DNA of 54,105 nt from NCBI GenBank assembly GCA_015655415.1, contig JAATFB010000072.1, positions 1-54,105 on the forward strand, read 5' to 3'. This DNA comes from Actinomycetales bacterium. GTDB lineage: Bacteria > Actinomycetota > Actinomycetes > Actinomycetales > Microbacteriaceae. Positions 43,163-51,147 of the stretch are shown here, in pieces. A program made the position numbers and the translations under genes. The notes beneath the pieces are model-generated. The model made no database searches and was not told the origin of the DNA. It was given only the letters and a program-made list of their open reading frames with translations. Numbering within the stretch: position 1 is the first letter of the stretch; every line of letters begins with the position of its first letter.

Positions 43163-44731
43163 TCAGGCGTCCTTCTGCAACTGGGCCAGCAGCTGCGGCG
43201 CCCTCCTGTCCAGGAGGCCGCCGCCCACGCGCACGCCGACGAGGAGCGTGATCGGCGCGAGCACGGCACCGACGGCGAGTCCGACCCAGCCCCAGACCAG
43301 CTGACCGGTGACGAGGCTCACCACGAGCAGCACGATCTCGGGTGCCGCCAGGACCGCCAGCACGCCCCAGCTCAGGAACGTCGAGCCGAGCAGTGCGGTG
43401 TTGGCACCCGGTCGGGTCCGGAACGGGTTGTCGCCGGGTGCCGGGGCCGGGTAGACGAGCACCGCGGAGGTCACGGAGCCCACCCCGAGACCTCCGAGCA
43501 GAAGACCGAGCCCGAGCCCGAGGAGCCCGGGCACGGGCATCCACTGGCCGCTGACGCCCGCCGTGATCAGCGTGACCGCGATCGTCGCAGGCAGCCCGAA
43601 CGCCAGCACCGCGGACGCCCGGCCCCATCGATCGGCACGTCCGGGCACGGACTTGCTGACATGGAGGACGAACGCCGTCGAGTCGTACGACACGTCGGCG
43701 ATCAGGGCCGCGCCGAGCAGGAACGCCACGAGCGGCCCCGACATCATGAGGATCGCGGGCGAATGCACCAGGGACGAGTAGAACCACAGCAGCACGGGCA
43801 TCGCCGGGACCACGACGAGTTGGCGCAGGTACCTGGGGTCGCGGAACCAGTAGATCAGGCAGCGAGCCGCGATCGCTCCCGCGGGCGTCGCGGGCAGTCG
43901 GCCGAAGAGCCCCAGCTTGCCCTGGGCACGCACCCTCGCCGCGGAGTGCACCGGCGTGACCAGCGACCGCGCCAGGCCGCGGCGCCAGACGAGGAGGACC
44001 ACCGCGATCGTCGCGAGCCCGATGAGGCCACGCAGCACTGCGCCCACGGGATCGCCGAGCGCGACCTGCGATGGGATGGCCCAGATGGCGCCGAGCGGCG
44101 TCCACGACATCGCCTCGGCGAGACTCGGCAGCGCATCGGAGGCGTGCGCGAGCGATGAGGCGGTCCCCGCGATGATCGGCCCGAGCAGCACGATCGGGAC
44201 GAAGACGAGAATGCCGGCGGCCTCACGGAAACGACGGCCGGACGCCAGGCCCGCAGCAGCGGAGGTGACGGCCCGGGACAGCATCACGCACAGCAGTGCG
44301 CCAGCCACGCCGCAGATCAGCGCGACCACGGCGACCCCCGGCATCCGGAGCCAGGAGCCGAACGTGAAGACCGACGCGATCATCGTCACCGCGCCGGGAA
44401 CCGCCACCACGCCGGAGACCAGCAGACCGGCCAGCATGGTGTTCAACGGTATGGGATAGACGGCCAGATGCTGGGCGTCCAGGGTCTGCTCCACCGAGAA
44501 GAACAGGGGCAGGACGGCCCATCCGAGCGTCAGCGCCGACCCGGCGAGCACGACGATCGTGCGCACCAGGTCGACGGGTGCGGCGTTCAGCAGGAAGAGG
44601 CCGAGCACGGCCATGCCGAGCACGAACAGGCCGTAGAGAGCGCCGAGGATCACGGCGATGAGCTGTCCCACGCTGCGCCGGAGGCTGCCCGCCAGCACGA
44701 GCAGCCGGAGCCTTACGAGCGTCGCAACCAT
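43163..44731 (-). CDS. ABC-2-like exporter permease, large membrane protein
   Basis: 522 residues with about twelve hydrophobic segments; no soluble domain. N-terminal MVATLVRLRLLVLAGSLRRSVGQ precedes the first helix. Recognisable only as the membrane partner of the ATPase immediately upstream, whose 3' end it overlaps by 19 bases. Systems of this layout usually export a drug, lipid or peptide. The ATG at 44731 is chosen; the longer frame lies inside the ATPase gene. Substrate unknown. Confidence 0.82.
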   Translation of the reverse strand: MVATLVRLRLLVLAGSLRRSVGQLIAVILGALYGLFVLGMAVLGLFLLNAAPVDLVRTIVVLAGSALTLGWAVLPLFFSVEQTLDAQHLAVYPIPLNTMLAGLLVSGVVAVPGAVTMIASVFTFGSWLRMPGVAVVALICGVAGALLCVMLSRAVTSAAAGLASGRRFREAAGILVFVPIVLLGPIIAGTASSLAHASDALPSLAEAMSWTPLGAIWAIPSQVALGDPVGAVLRGLIGLATIAVVLLVWRRGLARSLVTPVHSAARVRAQGKLGLFGRLPATPAGAIAARCLIYWFRDPRYLRQLVVVPAMPVLLWFYSSLVHSPAILMMSGPLVAFLLGAALIADVSYDSTAFVLHVSKSVPGRADRWGRASAVLAFGLPATIAVTLITAGVSGQWMPVPGLLGLGLGLLLGGLGVGSVTSAVLVYPAPAPGDNPFRTRPGANTALLGSTFLSWGVLAVLAAPEIVLLVVSLVTGQLVWGWVGLAVGAVLAPITLLVGVRVGGGLLDRRAPQLLAQLQKDA

Positions 44732-45582
44732 TCCGGCCCCTCCTGCACGCGGCGGCCGCCGACGAGCTCGACGAAGCGGTCCTCGAGGTCGGCTCCGGCA
44801 CGCACCTGGTCGACCGTGCCCGATGCGACGACGCGACCGTTCGTGATCACGGCCACGTGATCGCACATCCGCTGCACCAGGTCCATGACGTGTGACGACA
44901 CGATCACGGTCCCGCCCCCGCTCACGAACCCGCCGAGGATGTCGCGGATGTTCGCGGCCGACACGGGGTCCACGGACTCGAAGGGCTCATCGAGCACCAG
45001 CAGTCGCGGAGCATGCACCATCGCGCAGGCGAGGGCGATCTTCTTGGTCATGCCCGCCGAGTAGTCGACGACGAGCGTTCCCGCCGCGGACTGCAGGTCG
45101 AGCAGGCGGAGCAGGTCGCCCGTCCTTGACACCGCGGTCGGCCGATCCATGCCGCTGAGGAGTCCGGCGTAGACCACGAGCTGCTCGCCGGTGAGCCGGT
45201 CGAAGAGACGCGCGGCATCGGCCAGGACCCCGATCTGCCGCTTCGCCTCGAGCAGGTGCCGCCACACGTCGACGCCGTGCACGGTCACCGTCCCGGCATC
45301 GGGGGTGAGAAGCCCCGTGGCGATGCTCAAGGTCGTGGTCTTGCCGGCCCCGTTCGGCCCGACCAGGCCGTAGAAGCTGCCGGTCGGCACGTCGAGGCTG
45401 ATGCCGTCCACCGCCCGCTTCTGCCCGAACGACTTGTACAGGCCCCTTATCGAGAGCGCCGCGTCACGATCGGGCTCGGAGGACGCGGCCGCACTGTCGA
45501 TCACCGCACGCCGCTCCTCCTGACCGTGAGGCGGGTCCTGGCCGTGGGGCGGGCCAGTGCGGTCTGCGTCGTCGGTCGTCAT
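44713..45582 (-). CDS. ABC exporter ATP-binding protein
   Basis: 289 residues: an approximately 40-residue N-terminal tail with HGQDPPHGQ repeats, then Walker A GPNGAGKTT, signature YSAGMTKKIALA, Walker B LLVLDEPFESVD and H-loop VSSHVMD. It is of the CcmA/NatA-like group paired with ABC-2 type permeases. GGAAGGG precedes the ATG at 45582. The signature has A in place of the second residue of LSGGQ-type motifs, as in many of this group. Confidence 0.92.
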   Translation of the reverse strand: MTTDDADRTGPPHGQDPPHGQEERRAVIDSAAASSEPDRDAALSIRGLYKSFGQKRAVDGISLDVPTGSFYGLVGPNGAGKTTTLSIATGLLTPDAGTVTVHGVDVWRHLLEAKRQIGVLADAARLFDRLTGEQLVVYAGLLSGMDRPTAVSRTGDLLRLLDLQSAAGTLVVDYSAGMTKKIALACAMVHAPRLLVLDEPFESVDPVSAANIRDILGGFVSGGGTVIVSSHVMDLVQRMCDHVAVITNGRVVASGTVDQVRAGADLEDRFVELVGGRRVQEGPEWLRRS

Positions 45583-45685
45583 AGCACCCTTCCGGCGGTC
45601 TCGCGCAACCGATGCCGGCATCCCGAGTGATGCCGACATCGGCGATCGCACGTGCTTCCCACCACCCTAATCAAAGGATGTCGGC

Positions 45686-46036
45686 TCACCAGCCGATCGA
45701 GCCCGACGCCGAGACGAAGCCGACCGCCCAGCAGGCGACACAGAGCACGAGTGCGCCGATGGTGATCCACCACGACGTGCGCCGCAGGATCATCCGCACC
45801 AGCCCCCAGGCGAAGCCGATGACCGCCACGATCACCGACGCCGCTCCGGCCGCGAACAACGCCGCGACGGCGGCGCCCGCGTCGCACGAACCCGGCGGGC
45901 AGTAGTCGACGAACGCCAGCCGGAAGAACGCCAGGAACGCGGCGATGCAGACGACCGCAACCGTGAGCACCCATACCACCACGGAGACGACGATGTCCCA
46001 CACGATCGCCTGCTGCCGAGGCTGGGCCGCCGTCAT
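45686..46036 (-). CDS. Small membrane protein of unknown function
   Basis: 116 residues with three hydrophobic segments (about 12-40, 55-80, 92-112). A CPPGSCD loop between the first two could form a disulfide outside the membrane. Family not recognised. The ATG at 46036 lies six bases after TAGACT, the leaderless arrangement. Neighbours give no clue to its role. Confidence 0.7.
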   Translation of the reverse strand: MTAAQPRQQAIVWDIVVSVVVWVLTVAVVCIAAFLAFFRLAFVDYCPPGSCDAGAAVAALFAAGAASVIVAVIGFAWGLVRMILRRTSWWITIGALVLCVACWAVGFVSASGSIGW

Positions 46037-46042
46037 GGTCAG

Positions 46043-46048
46043 AGTCTA
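46043..46048 (-). promoter_or_regulatory. -10 box for leaderless small membrane protein mRNA
   Basis: TAGACT, six bases, ATG; no Shine-Dalgarno site. Confidence 0.45.
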
Positions 46049-46070
46049 CGAACCCGGCGGAGGGAGCCGC

Positions 46071-48179
46071 CTACCTCGGCTGGCTCTGGCGCAGCGCCTT
46101 CTCGTCGATCGGCGCCTCTCCCGAGGCCCTCAGCGTCCGATGGTATTCCCGCGCCTCGTTCTGGCGCTCCGCCTCGACGCCGCTGGCGATCGTGGCCCGC
46201 AGGTGCTCCTGCTCGAATCCGAAGGCGTCGACCAGGCTCTGCGCGTGCGGGCGCAACCGGGCCACGAGCCGGTCGATGTAGGCGGTGACCGCCTGCGCGC
46301 GCTGTGGCGAGAGCCGACCGTGGATGATGTGCCACGCGAGGTGCTTCTCGATGAGTCCGAGACCGAACAGGTCGCGCAGCCACGTGAGCACCTGCCGGGT
46401 GCCGGCATCCTGGATCGCGTCCAGCGCCTCGGTGAACGCCTCCCACTGCAGGAGCTCCCCGTGCGCGCGGGCGGCTTCGATCAGCTCGTTCTGCTGGGAG
46501 TTGAACAGCTCGGCAGCCTTCTGCTTCGAGAGCCGGTCGGCGTTGCGGAGCCGGGTGGCGACCTCCGCGATCATCGTCTCCACACGATCGGTCAACAGCT
46601 CCCGCTGGGTCTGCGGATCGCGCAGCTGCCCGACCGACCGCGCCGTCGAACCCAGGTCGGCGACGGTCTGGGCGAGCCGGCGCAGCCCGCTGCCGTGATA
46701 GGCGCGGTCGGCGGCCTGCGCCACGACGTAGCGGGCGAGGGCACCGGCGTCCGCCTTGGCGAACTTCTTGGAGTAGTCGGTGAGCAGACGCTTGGCGACG
46801 AGCTGCAGCAGCACGTTGTTGTCGCCCTCGAACGTGACGTAGACGTCGAGGTCGGCGCGCAACCCGGTGATGCGGTTCTCCGCCAGGAAGCCCGCGCCGC
46901 CGCAGGCCTCGCGAGCCTCCTGCAGCGTGTCGAGCGCGTGCCAGGTCGACAACGGCTTCAGCGCGGCGGCGAGGGTCTCGAGATCCTGCCTGTCGTCATC
47001 CGTCGCCGTCCTGCCGCTGAACACCTCGTCGAACTTCACCAGGAGACGCTCGTGCGCGAAGTACTGCGCGTACGTGGTGGCGAGCCGGGGAATCAGCCGG
47101 CGCTGATGACGCTGGTAGTCCAGCAGCACCTCTTCGTCGGTGTCGCTGCCGGCCGTGAACTGGCGACGCTGGTTGCCGTAGGTGATCGCGATCGTCAGGC
47201 CGACGGCGGAGGCGAGCGTCGAGGACCCGTCCAGCGACACGCGCCCCTGCACCAGGGTTCCCAGCATGGTGAAGAACCGGCGGCCCGGACTGGAGATCGG
47301 GCTGGTGTAGGTGCCGTCCTCGGCGACGTCCGCGTACCGGTTGAGCAGGTTCTCCCGAGGGATGCGCACGTGGTCGAAGTGCAGGCGTCCGTTGTCCACG
47401 CCGTTGAGCCCGCCCTTGGGCCCGTCGTCCTCGCCACCGACCCCCGGCAGGAACTCACCCGTGGCGGCATCCCTGATCGGCACGTAGAAGCAGTGCACGC
47501 CGTGGTTCACGCCACCGGTGATCAGCTGCGCGAACAGGGTGCACGCGATGCCGTCCTGGGCGGCGTTGCCCAGGTAGTCCTTCCACGCGCCGCGGAACGG
47601 CGTGTTGATGACGAACTCGTGGTGCTCGGGGTCGTAGGTGGCGGTGGTGGCGATCGAGGCGACATCCGATCCGTGGCCGGTCTCCGTCATGGCGAACGCG
47701 CCCGGAACCTCCAGGCTCATGATGCCCGGCAGGTACTTCTGGTGGTGCCTCTCGGTGCCCAGGTGCAGCACTGCCGCGCCGAAGAGCCCCCACTGCACCC
47801 CGCCCTTGATCTGAAGGGACGGATCGGCCGTGACCAGCTCCTCGAAGCCGGCGATGTTGCCGCCGTGGTCGTCGTCGCCTCCGACGGACCTCGGAAACGC
47901 CCGCTTCACCGTGCCGGACTCGACGAGTCGCCGCAACTGTCCCCGCACGCGCTCCCGGTGCTCGGCCACCTTCAGGTCGTCGAGGCGATGCAGGGCGGGA
48001 TCCTTGGCGAGCTCGCGCGACGCCAGCCGGACGTCCGCCCACGTTCCCAGCAGCCTGCGCCCGAGCTCGGCGACGTCGATCGTCACTGGCGGAGCGTCTA
48101 CGTCGATCGGCCCGGTGTGGGCGGTGTAGTCGGAGCGCTGCGTGCGCGTCGTCGCGGGCTTGGGGGCGGTGTCAACCAT
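46071..48179 (-). CDS. Acyl-CoA oxidase/dehydrogenase
   Basis: First step of fatty-acid beta-oxidation: forms the trans-2-enoyl-CoA with FAD. 702 residues, longer than ordinary acyl-CoA dehydrogenases and typical of acyl-CoA oxidases. An N-terminal helical domain is followed by the FAD/substrate block AFAMTETGHGSDVASI (about 175-190), a middle beta domain, and a C-terminal ACOX domain with EACGGAGFLAENRI. AGAAGG lies before the ATG at 48179; the longer upstream frame is rejected. Whether it uses O2 or an electron-transfer flavoprotein cannot be told from sequence. Confidence 0.92.
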   Translation of the reverse strand: MVDTAPKPATTRTQRSDYTAHTGPIDVDAPPVTIDVAELGRRLLGTWADVRLASRELAKDPALHRLDDLKVAEHRERVRGQLRRLVESGTVKRAFPRSVGGDDDHGGNIAGFEELVTADPSLQIKGGVQWGLFGAAVLHLGTERHHQKYLPGIMSLEVPGAFAMTETGHGSDVASIATTATYDPEHHEFVINTPFRGAWKDYLGNAAQDGIACTLFAQLITGGVNHGVHCFYVPIRDAATGEFLPGVGGEDDGPKGGLNGVDNGRLHFDHVRIPRENLLNRYADVAEDGTYTSPISSPGRRFFTMLGTLVQGRVSLDGSSTLASAVGLTIAITYGNQRRQFTAGSDTDEEVLLDYQRHQRRLIPRLATTYAQYFAHERLLVKFDEVFSGRTATDDDRQDLETLAAALKPLSTWHALDTLQEAREACGGAGFLAENRITGLRADLDVYVTFEGDNNVLLQLVAKRLLTDYSKKFAKADAGALARYVVAQAADRAYHGSGLRRLAQTVADLGSTARSVGQLRDPQTQRELLTDRVETMIAEVATRLRNADRLSKQKAAELFNSQQNELIEAARAHGELLQWEAFTEALDAIQDAGTRQVLTWLRDLFGLGLIEKHLAWHIIHGRLSPQRAQAVTAYIDRLVARLRPHAQSLVDAFGFEQEHLRATIASGVEAERQNEAREYHRTLRASGEAPIDEKALRQSQPR

Positions 48180-48407
48180 CGTCGACCTTCTTCCGTGGGT
48201 CGCATCCTTCCGTGGGGTCCCATCGGAGGATGCTGTCGGCTGCAGCGATCTCGACGGACGCGGCGCACGGCGGAGCCGGTGGCCGACATCCTTCTCCACA
48301 CGGTAGGTCTGCGTGCCGTGAGCGACCAGTTCGCCGTGCGGATGCGACAAATGCGGTTCCAGACGACCGGCGGATGCCTGTGGGATTGTGCAACCGCCCG
48401 CCCAGGG

Positions 48408-49415
48408 TCAGGTGCGGTTCGGGTCGGGCCGCGCCCAGCGCGCCCATGCCGCGACGTAGATGGTCAGACCGGTGATGAGGGCGGTGACGACCCAGAGCAC
48501 GACGGTGAAGTCGATCCACGATCCGATCGGCGGCGAGCCCGGCAGAAAGGTGCGCAGCGGGATCGTCGCGAAGAGCATCGCGCCCATCCACCCCATGAAC
48601 GACGGCTCGAGCCTGCGCCTGCCGCGGAATGCGGTGATCGCGACGAACAGCACGAGACACGGCATGGTCACCAGCAGGGCGAGCAGCACCGATGCGAAGG
48701 CGATGGTGCTGCCGGAGCGGGCGGCCCACAGATCCACCGTCGGGGTGACGGCGATGGCCTCGGCCAATGTCTGTGGAACATCGGCGGCTGCTTCGCCGTG
48801 CTGTGACGCGTCGACCCTCCAGCCCGGAACGTCTCCTTTCAACCAGACGCTGGTGGGAATCGGTCGGGAGACTCCGTCGGTCGTGGTGTACGCGAGCACG
48901 AGCATCCCATTGGCACGATAGACGTCGAACGGCCAGTTCTCGACCTCGCCCTCGGTCAGAACCTGCACCTGCTTCGTCGACGGAGCCGACTGCGCCTTGA
49001 ACACGATCGCCTGGCTTCCCTGCACGGGCGAGACGATCACGTTGATGTCGGTCGTGACCGAGAAAAGGTCGCCGGTGTACAAGGAGTCGGAGGGATCGAT
49101 CGTGACGTTCATGTCGACGCGATGGTGGACGACATCCACGCCCTCGACGTCGAGCACGACGGTGACGCCGCCGGACATCGGCTCGGGTTCGGACGGTCCG
49201 AGAGAGGTGACGTGACCGCTCAGTGCGTAGAGCGTGACGACCACCGCGTACACCACCGCGAACGCCGCGACGACGACGACGGACACCTTGGGCACTCGAG
49301 CGCGGCGGCGCGAACCCCTCGGCCTGTCGCCCTTCGTGCCGTCGTGCGCCGCGTCGTCGCGAGGCGTGTCACCCCGAGACGCGTCGCCCACGTCGTCCCG
49401 CACACCGTCTCCCAC
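48408..49415 (-). CDS. DUF4436 family membrane protein
   Basis: 335 residues. A charged N-terminus precedes a helix near 45-65. A large extracytoplasmic beta-rich region follows (VTVVLDVEGVDVVHHRVDMNV; VENWPFDVYRANG), then three C-terminal helices ending PPIGSWIDFTVVLWVV, the hallmark of DUF4436 in mycobacteria and streptomycetes. Function unknown. The start is uncertain: GTG 49415, seven bases after TAGGCT, is preferred; ATG 49448 is possible. Divergent from the DUF1697 gene. Confidence 0.83.
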   Translation of the reverse strand: MGDGVRDDVGDASRGDTPRDDAAHDGTKGDRPRGSRRRARVPKVSVVVVAAFAVVYAVVVTLYALSGHVTSLGPSEPEPMSGGVTVVLDVEGVDVVHHRVDMNVTIDPSDSLYTGDLFSVTTDINVIVSPVQGSQAIVFKAQSAPSTKQVQVLTEGEVENWPFDVYRANGMLVLAYTTTDGVSRPIPTSVWLKGDVPGWRVDASQHGEAAADVPQTLAEAIAVTPTVDLWAARSGSTIAFASVLLALLVTMPCLVLFVAITAFRGRRRLEPSFMGWMGAMLFATIPLRTFLPGSPPIGSWIDFTVVLWVVTALITGLTIYVAAWARWARPDPNRT

Positions 49416-49422
49416 GCGTGCG

Positions 49423-49428
49423 AGCCTA
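49423..49428 (-). promoter_or_regulatory. -10 box for leaderless DUF4436 mRNA
   Basis: TAGGCT, seven bases, GTG. It supports the GTG at 49415 as the start. Confidence 0.45.
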
Positions 49429-49518
49429 CGGCCCGGCGGCCCGCTCATCGACAGCCCGTTCGCGGGACGGTCTCGAGGGGGCGTGCCGCGGTCGGTGGGC
49501 GCTGGCATCCTGGATGCC

Positions 49519-50070
49519 ATGTCTCGCTTCATCGCGCTGCTGCGCGGCGTCAACGTGGGCGGTCGCACGATCAGATCCCGCGAGCTGACCGACGTGTTCC
49601 GGTCGCTCGGGTACGAGGACGTGCGGACCGTGCTCGCGAGCGGCAACGTGGTGTTCGAGGCGGAGGGCGAGGCGTCCGCTCTGCGCGCGGACATCGAGAA
49701 GGCACTCAGCGACCGCTTCGGATACGACGCGAGGGCGCACGTGCTCGACACGGATGCCCTGGCCTCCGTGATCGACGCCTACCCGTTCGCCGAGCGCGAG
49801 GGGTGGCATCGGTACGTCGTGTTCCTCATCGGGGCGCAGCCCGGCACAGGCGCCGCCCGCACGGACGAGCTGGATGCCCTCGCCCACGACGTGCTCGACG
49901 CCACGCTCGACCCGGCGCTGGAGCAGGTCGCCGACGGAGGCGCCGTGGTCTACTGGACCGTCGAACGCGGCCACACACTCGACAGCGTCGTCGGCAAGAG
50001 GCTCGGGACGGCCCGGGGCAGGGCTCTGACCACGAACCGCAACCTCAACTCGCTGAGAAGACTGCTGTGA
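49519..50070 (+). CDS. DUF1697 family protein
   Basis: 183-residue cytoplasmic protein. N-terminal FIALLRGVNVGGRTI and VRTVLASGNVVFEA are the family signature, and C-terminal ARGRALTTNRNLNSLRRL closes the domain. Function not established. Overlaps the next gene by four bases (GTGA), implying a joint role or at least a joint transcript. The N-terminal part of the longer frame lies opposite the DUF4436 gene and is rejected. Confidence 0.88.
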   Translation: MSRFIALLRGVNVGGRTIRSRELTDVFRSLGYEDVRTVLASGNVVFEAEGEASALRADIEKALSDRFGYDARAHVLDTDALASVIDAYPFAEREGWHRYVVFLIGAQPGTGAARTDELDALAHDVLDATLDPALEQVADGGAVVYWTVERGHTLDSVVGKRLGTARGRALTTNRNLNSLRRLL

Positions 50071-50675
50071 GTAAGGCCTCCCCCGGCGACGGGTCGCAGC
50101 GTCCGATCCTGCGAGTGGCCGACGCGGACGCCTGGCGCGCCTGGCTCGAGGCGAACCATGGGACGAGTGCGGGTGTGCAGCTCGCGCTGGCCAAGGGCTC
50201 GGCGCCCGGAATCCGATATGCCGAGGCACTGGACGTGGCGCTCTGCTTCGGCTGGATCGACGGGCGCAAACAGGGTCTCAGCGACACCGAGTGGCTGCAG
50301 GTCTTCACGCCGCGCACCGCGAAGAGCATCTGGTCGCAACGCAACCGCGAGCACGTCGATCGGTTGGAGCGCGAAGGGAGGATGACCGACGCGGGCCGGC
50401 GCGAGGTGGAGCTCGCGAAGGCGGATGGACGGTGGGAGGCCGCCTATCCCGGCTCGCGCACCGCCGAGGTGCCCGACGATCTCGCAGCGGCGCTGGCGGC
50501 GAGCACGCGGGCATCTGCCATGTTCGCGACGCTGACGAGCCAGAATCGGTTCGCGATCCTGTTCCGCATCGGCAACGCGAAACGCCCGGAGACGAGGGCA
50601 CGCAAGATCGCGGAGTACATCGCGATGTTGGAGCGCGGCGAGACGATTCACCCGCAATTGAGGCGAGAGCAGTGA
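50067..50675 (+). CDS. YdeI/OmpD-associated family protein
   Basis: 202 residues with the family blocks HGTSAGVQLALAKGSAPGIRY, ALCFGWIDGRKQ, RTAKSIWSQRN and FATLTSQNRFAILFRI. Small cytoplasmic protein; some relatives are linked to cell-envelope stress, but the reaction is unknown. GTG start coupled to DUF1697. Its last eight codons and stop lie inside the first copy of an 82-base tandem repeat, so the C-terminal tail is repeat-derived. Confidence 0.87.
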   Translation: MSKASPGDGSQRPILRVADADAWRAWLEANHGTSAGVQLALAKGSAPGIRYAEALDVALCFGWIDGRKQGLSDTEWLQVFTPRTAKSIWSQRNREHVDRLEREGRMTDAGRREVELAKADGRWEAAYPGSRTAEVPDDLAAALAASTRASAMFATLTSQNRFAILFRIGNAKRPETRARKIAEYIAMLERGETIHPQLRREQ

Positions 50676-50888
50676 GAGCTTGCTCTCACTGCCGAGCCGA
50701 TTGCAGCGGGCTGAGCGGCACCGCCGCGAACACCCGCAATTGAGGCGAGAGCAGTGAGAGCTTGCTCTCACTGCCGAGCCGATTGCAGCGGGCTGAGCGG
50801 CACCGCCGCGAACACCCGCAATTGAGGCGAGAGCGGTGAGAGCTTGCTCTCACTGCCGAGCCGATTGCAGCGGGCTGAGCGGCACCGG
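50649..50888 (+). repeat. Three tandem 82-base repeats carrying a hairpin
   Basis: Units at 50649-50730, 50731-50812 and 50813-50888 (last one shortened) are nearly identical. Each starts CACCCGCAATTGAGG and contains the arms CAGTGAGAGC and GCTCTCACTG separated by TT, a stable hairpin just after the stop codon of the YdeI-like gene in unit 1. Unit 3 has one base change in the left arm. The repeat unit therefore looks like a gene 3' end plus terminator that was duplicated in place. Confidence 0.85.
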
Positions 50889-50952
50889 CCAGCGTCACGT
50901 CGGGGCCCTCGGGCGTGGGCCGGCTCGCGGAGGATGAAACGGCGCACCCTTC

Positions 50953-51133
50953 GCGGGTTGAGGAGCACGCCGAAGGCGCGCGTCTCGAAACCCGCCCGGC
51001 ATTTTTGCGGCGCGGGTTTCGAGACGCGTCGCTTCGCGACGCTCCTCAACCCACGGTCGTAGCGTCGCTTCGCGACGCTCCTCAACCCACGGTCGTGGCG
51101 TCGCTTCGCGACGCTCCTCAACCCACGATGGCC
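50953..51133. repeat. Palindromic REP-like element followed by three 36-base repeats
   Basis: CGCGTCTCGAAACCCGC (50979-50995) and its exact inverse GCGGGTTTCGAGACGCG (51012-51028) surround a 16-base loop containing TTTTT. Outer GAGGAGC/GCTCCTC words extend the structure. From 51026 the 36-base unit beginning GCGTCGCTTCGCGACGCTCC repeats three times. It lies between the convergent YdeI-like and recQ genes and may terminate both. Sequences of this kind are often dispersed in Microbacteriaceae genomes. Confidence 0.8.
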
Positions 51134-51147
51134 GCGCCTCGAAGGCG

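Noticed and set aside
45945-48806. 953-codon open frame on the plus strand
   Set aside because: It lies opposite the acyl-CoA oxidase, whose motifs are intact. Long antisense frames are expected in high-GC DNA, and its translation is Arg/Leu/Gly rich with no family motif.
50649-51133. CRISPR-like array
   Set aside because: The 82- and 36-base units are directly adjacent without unique spacers, and no cas genes are nearby.
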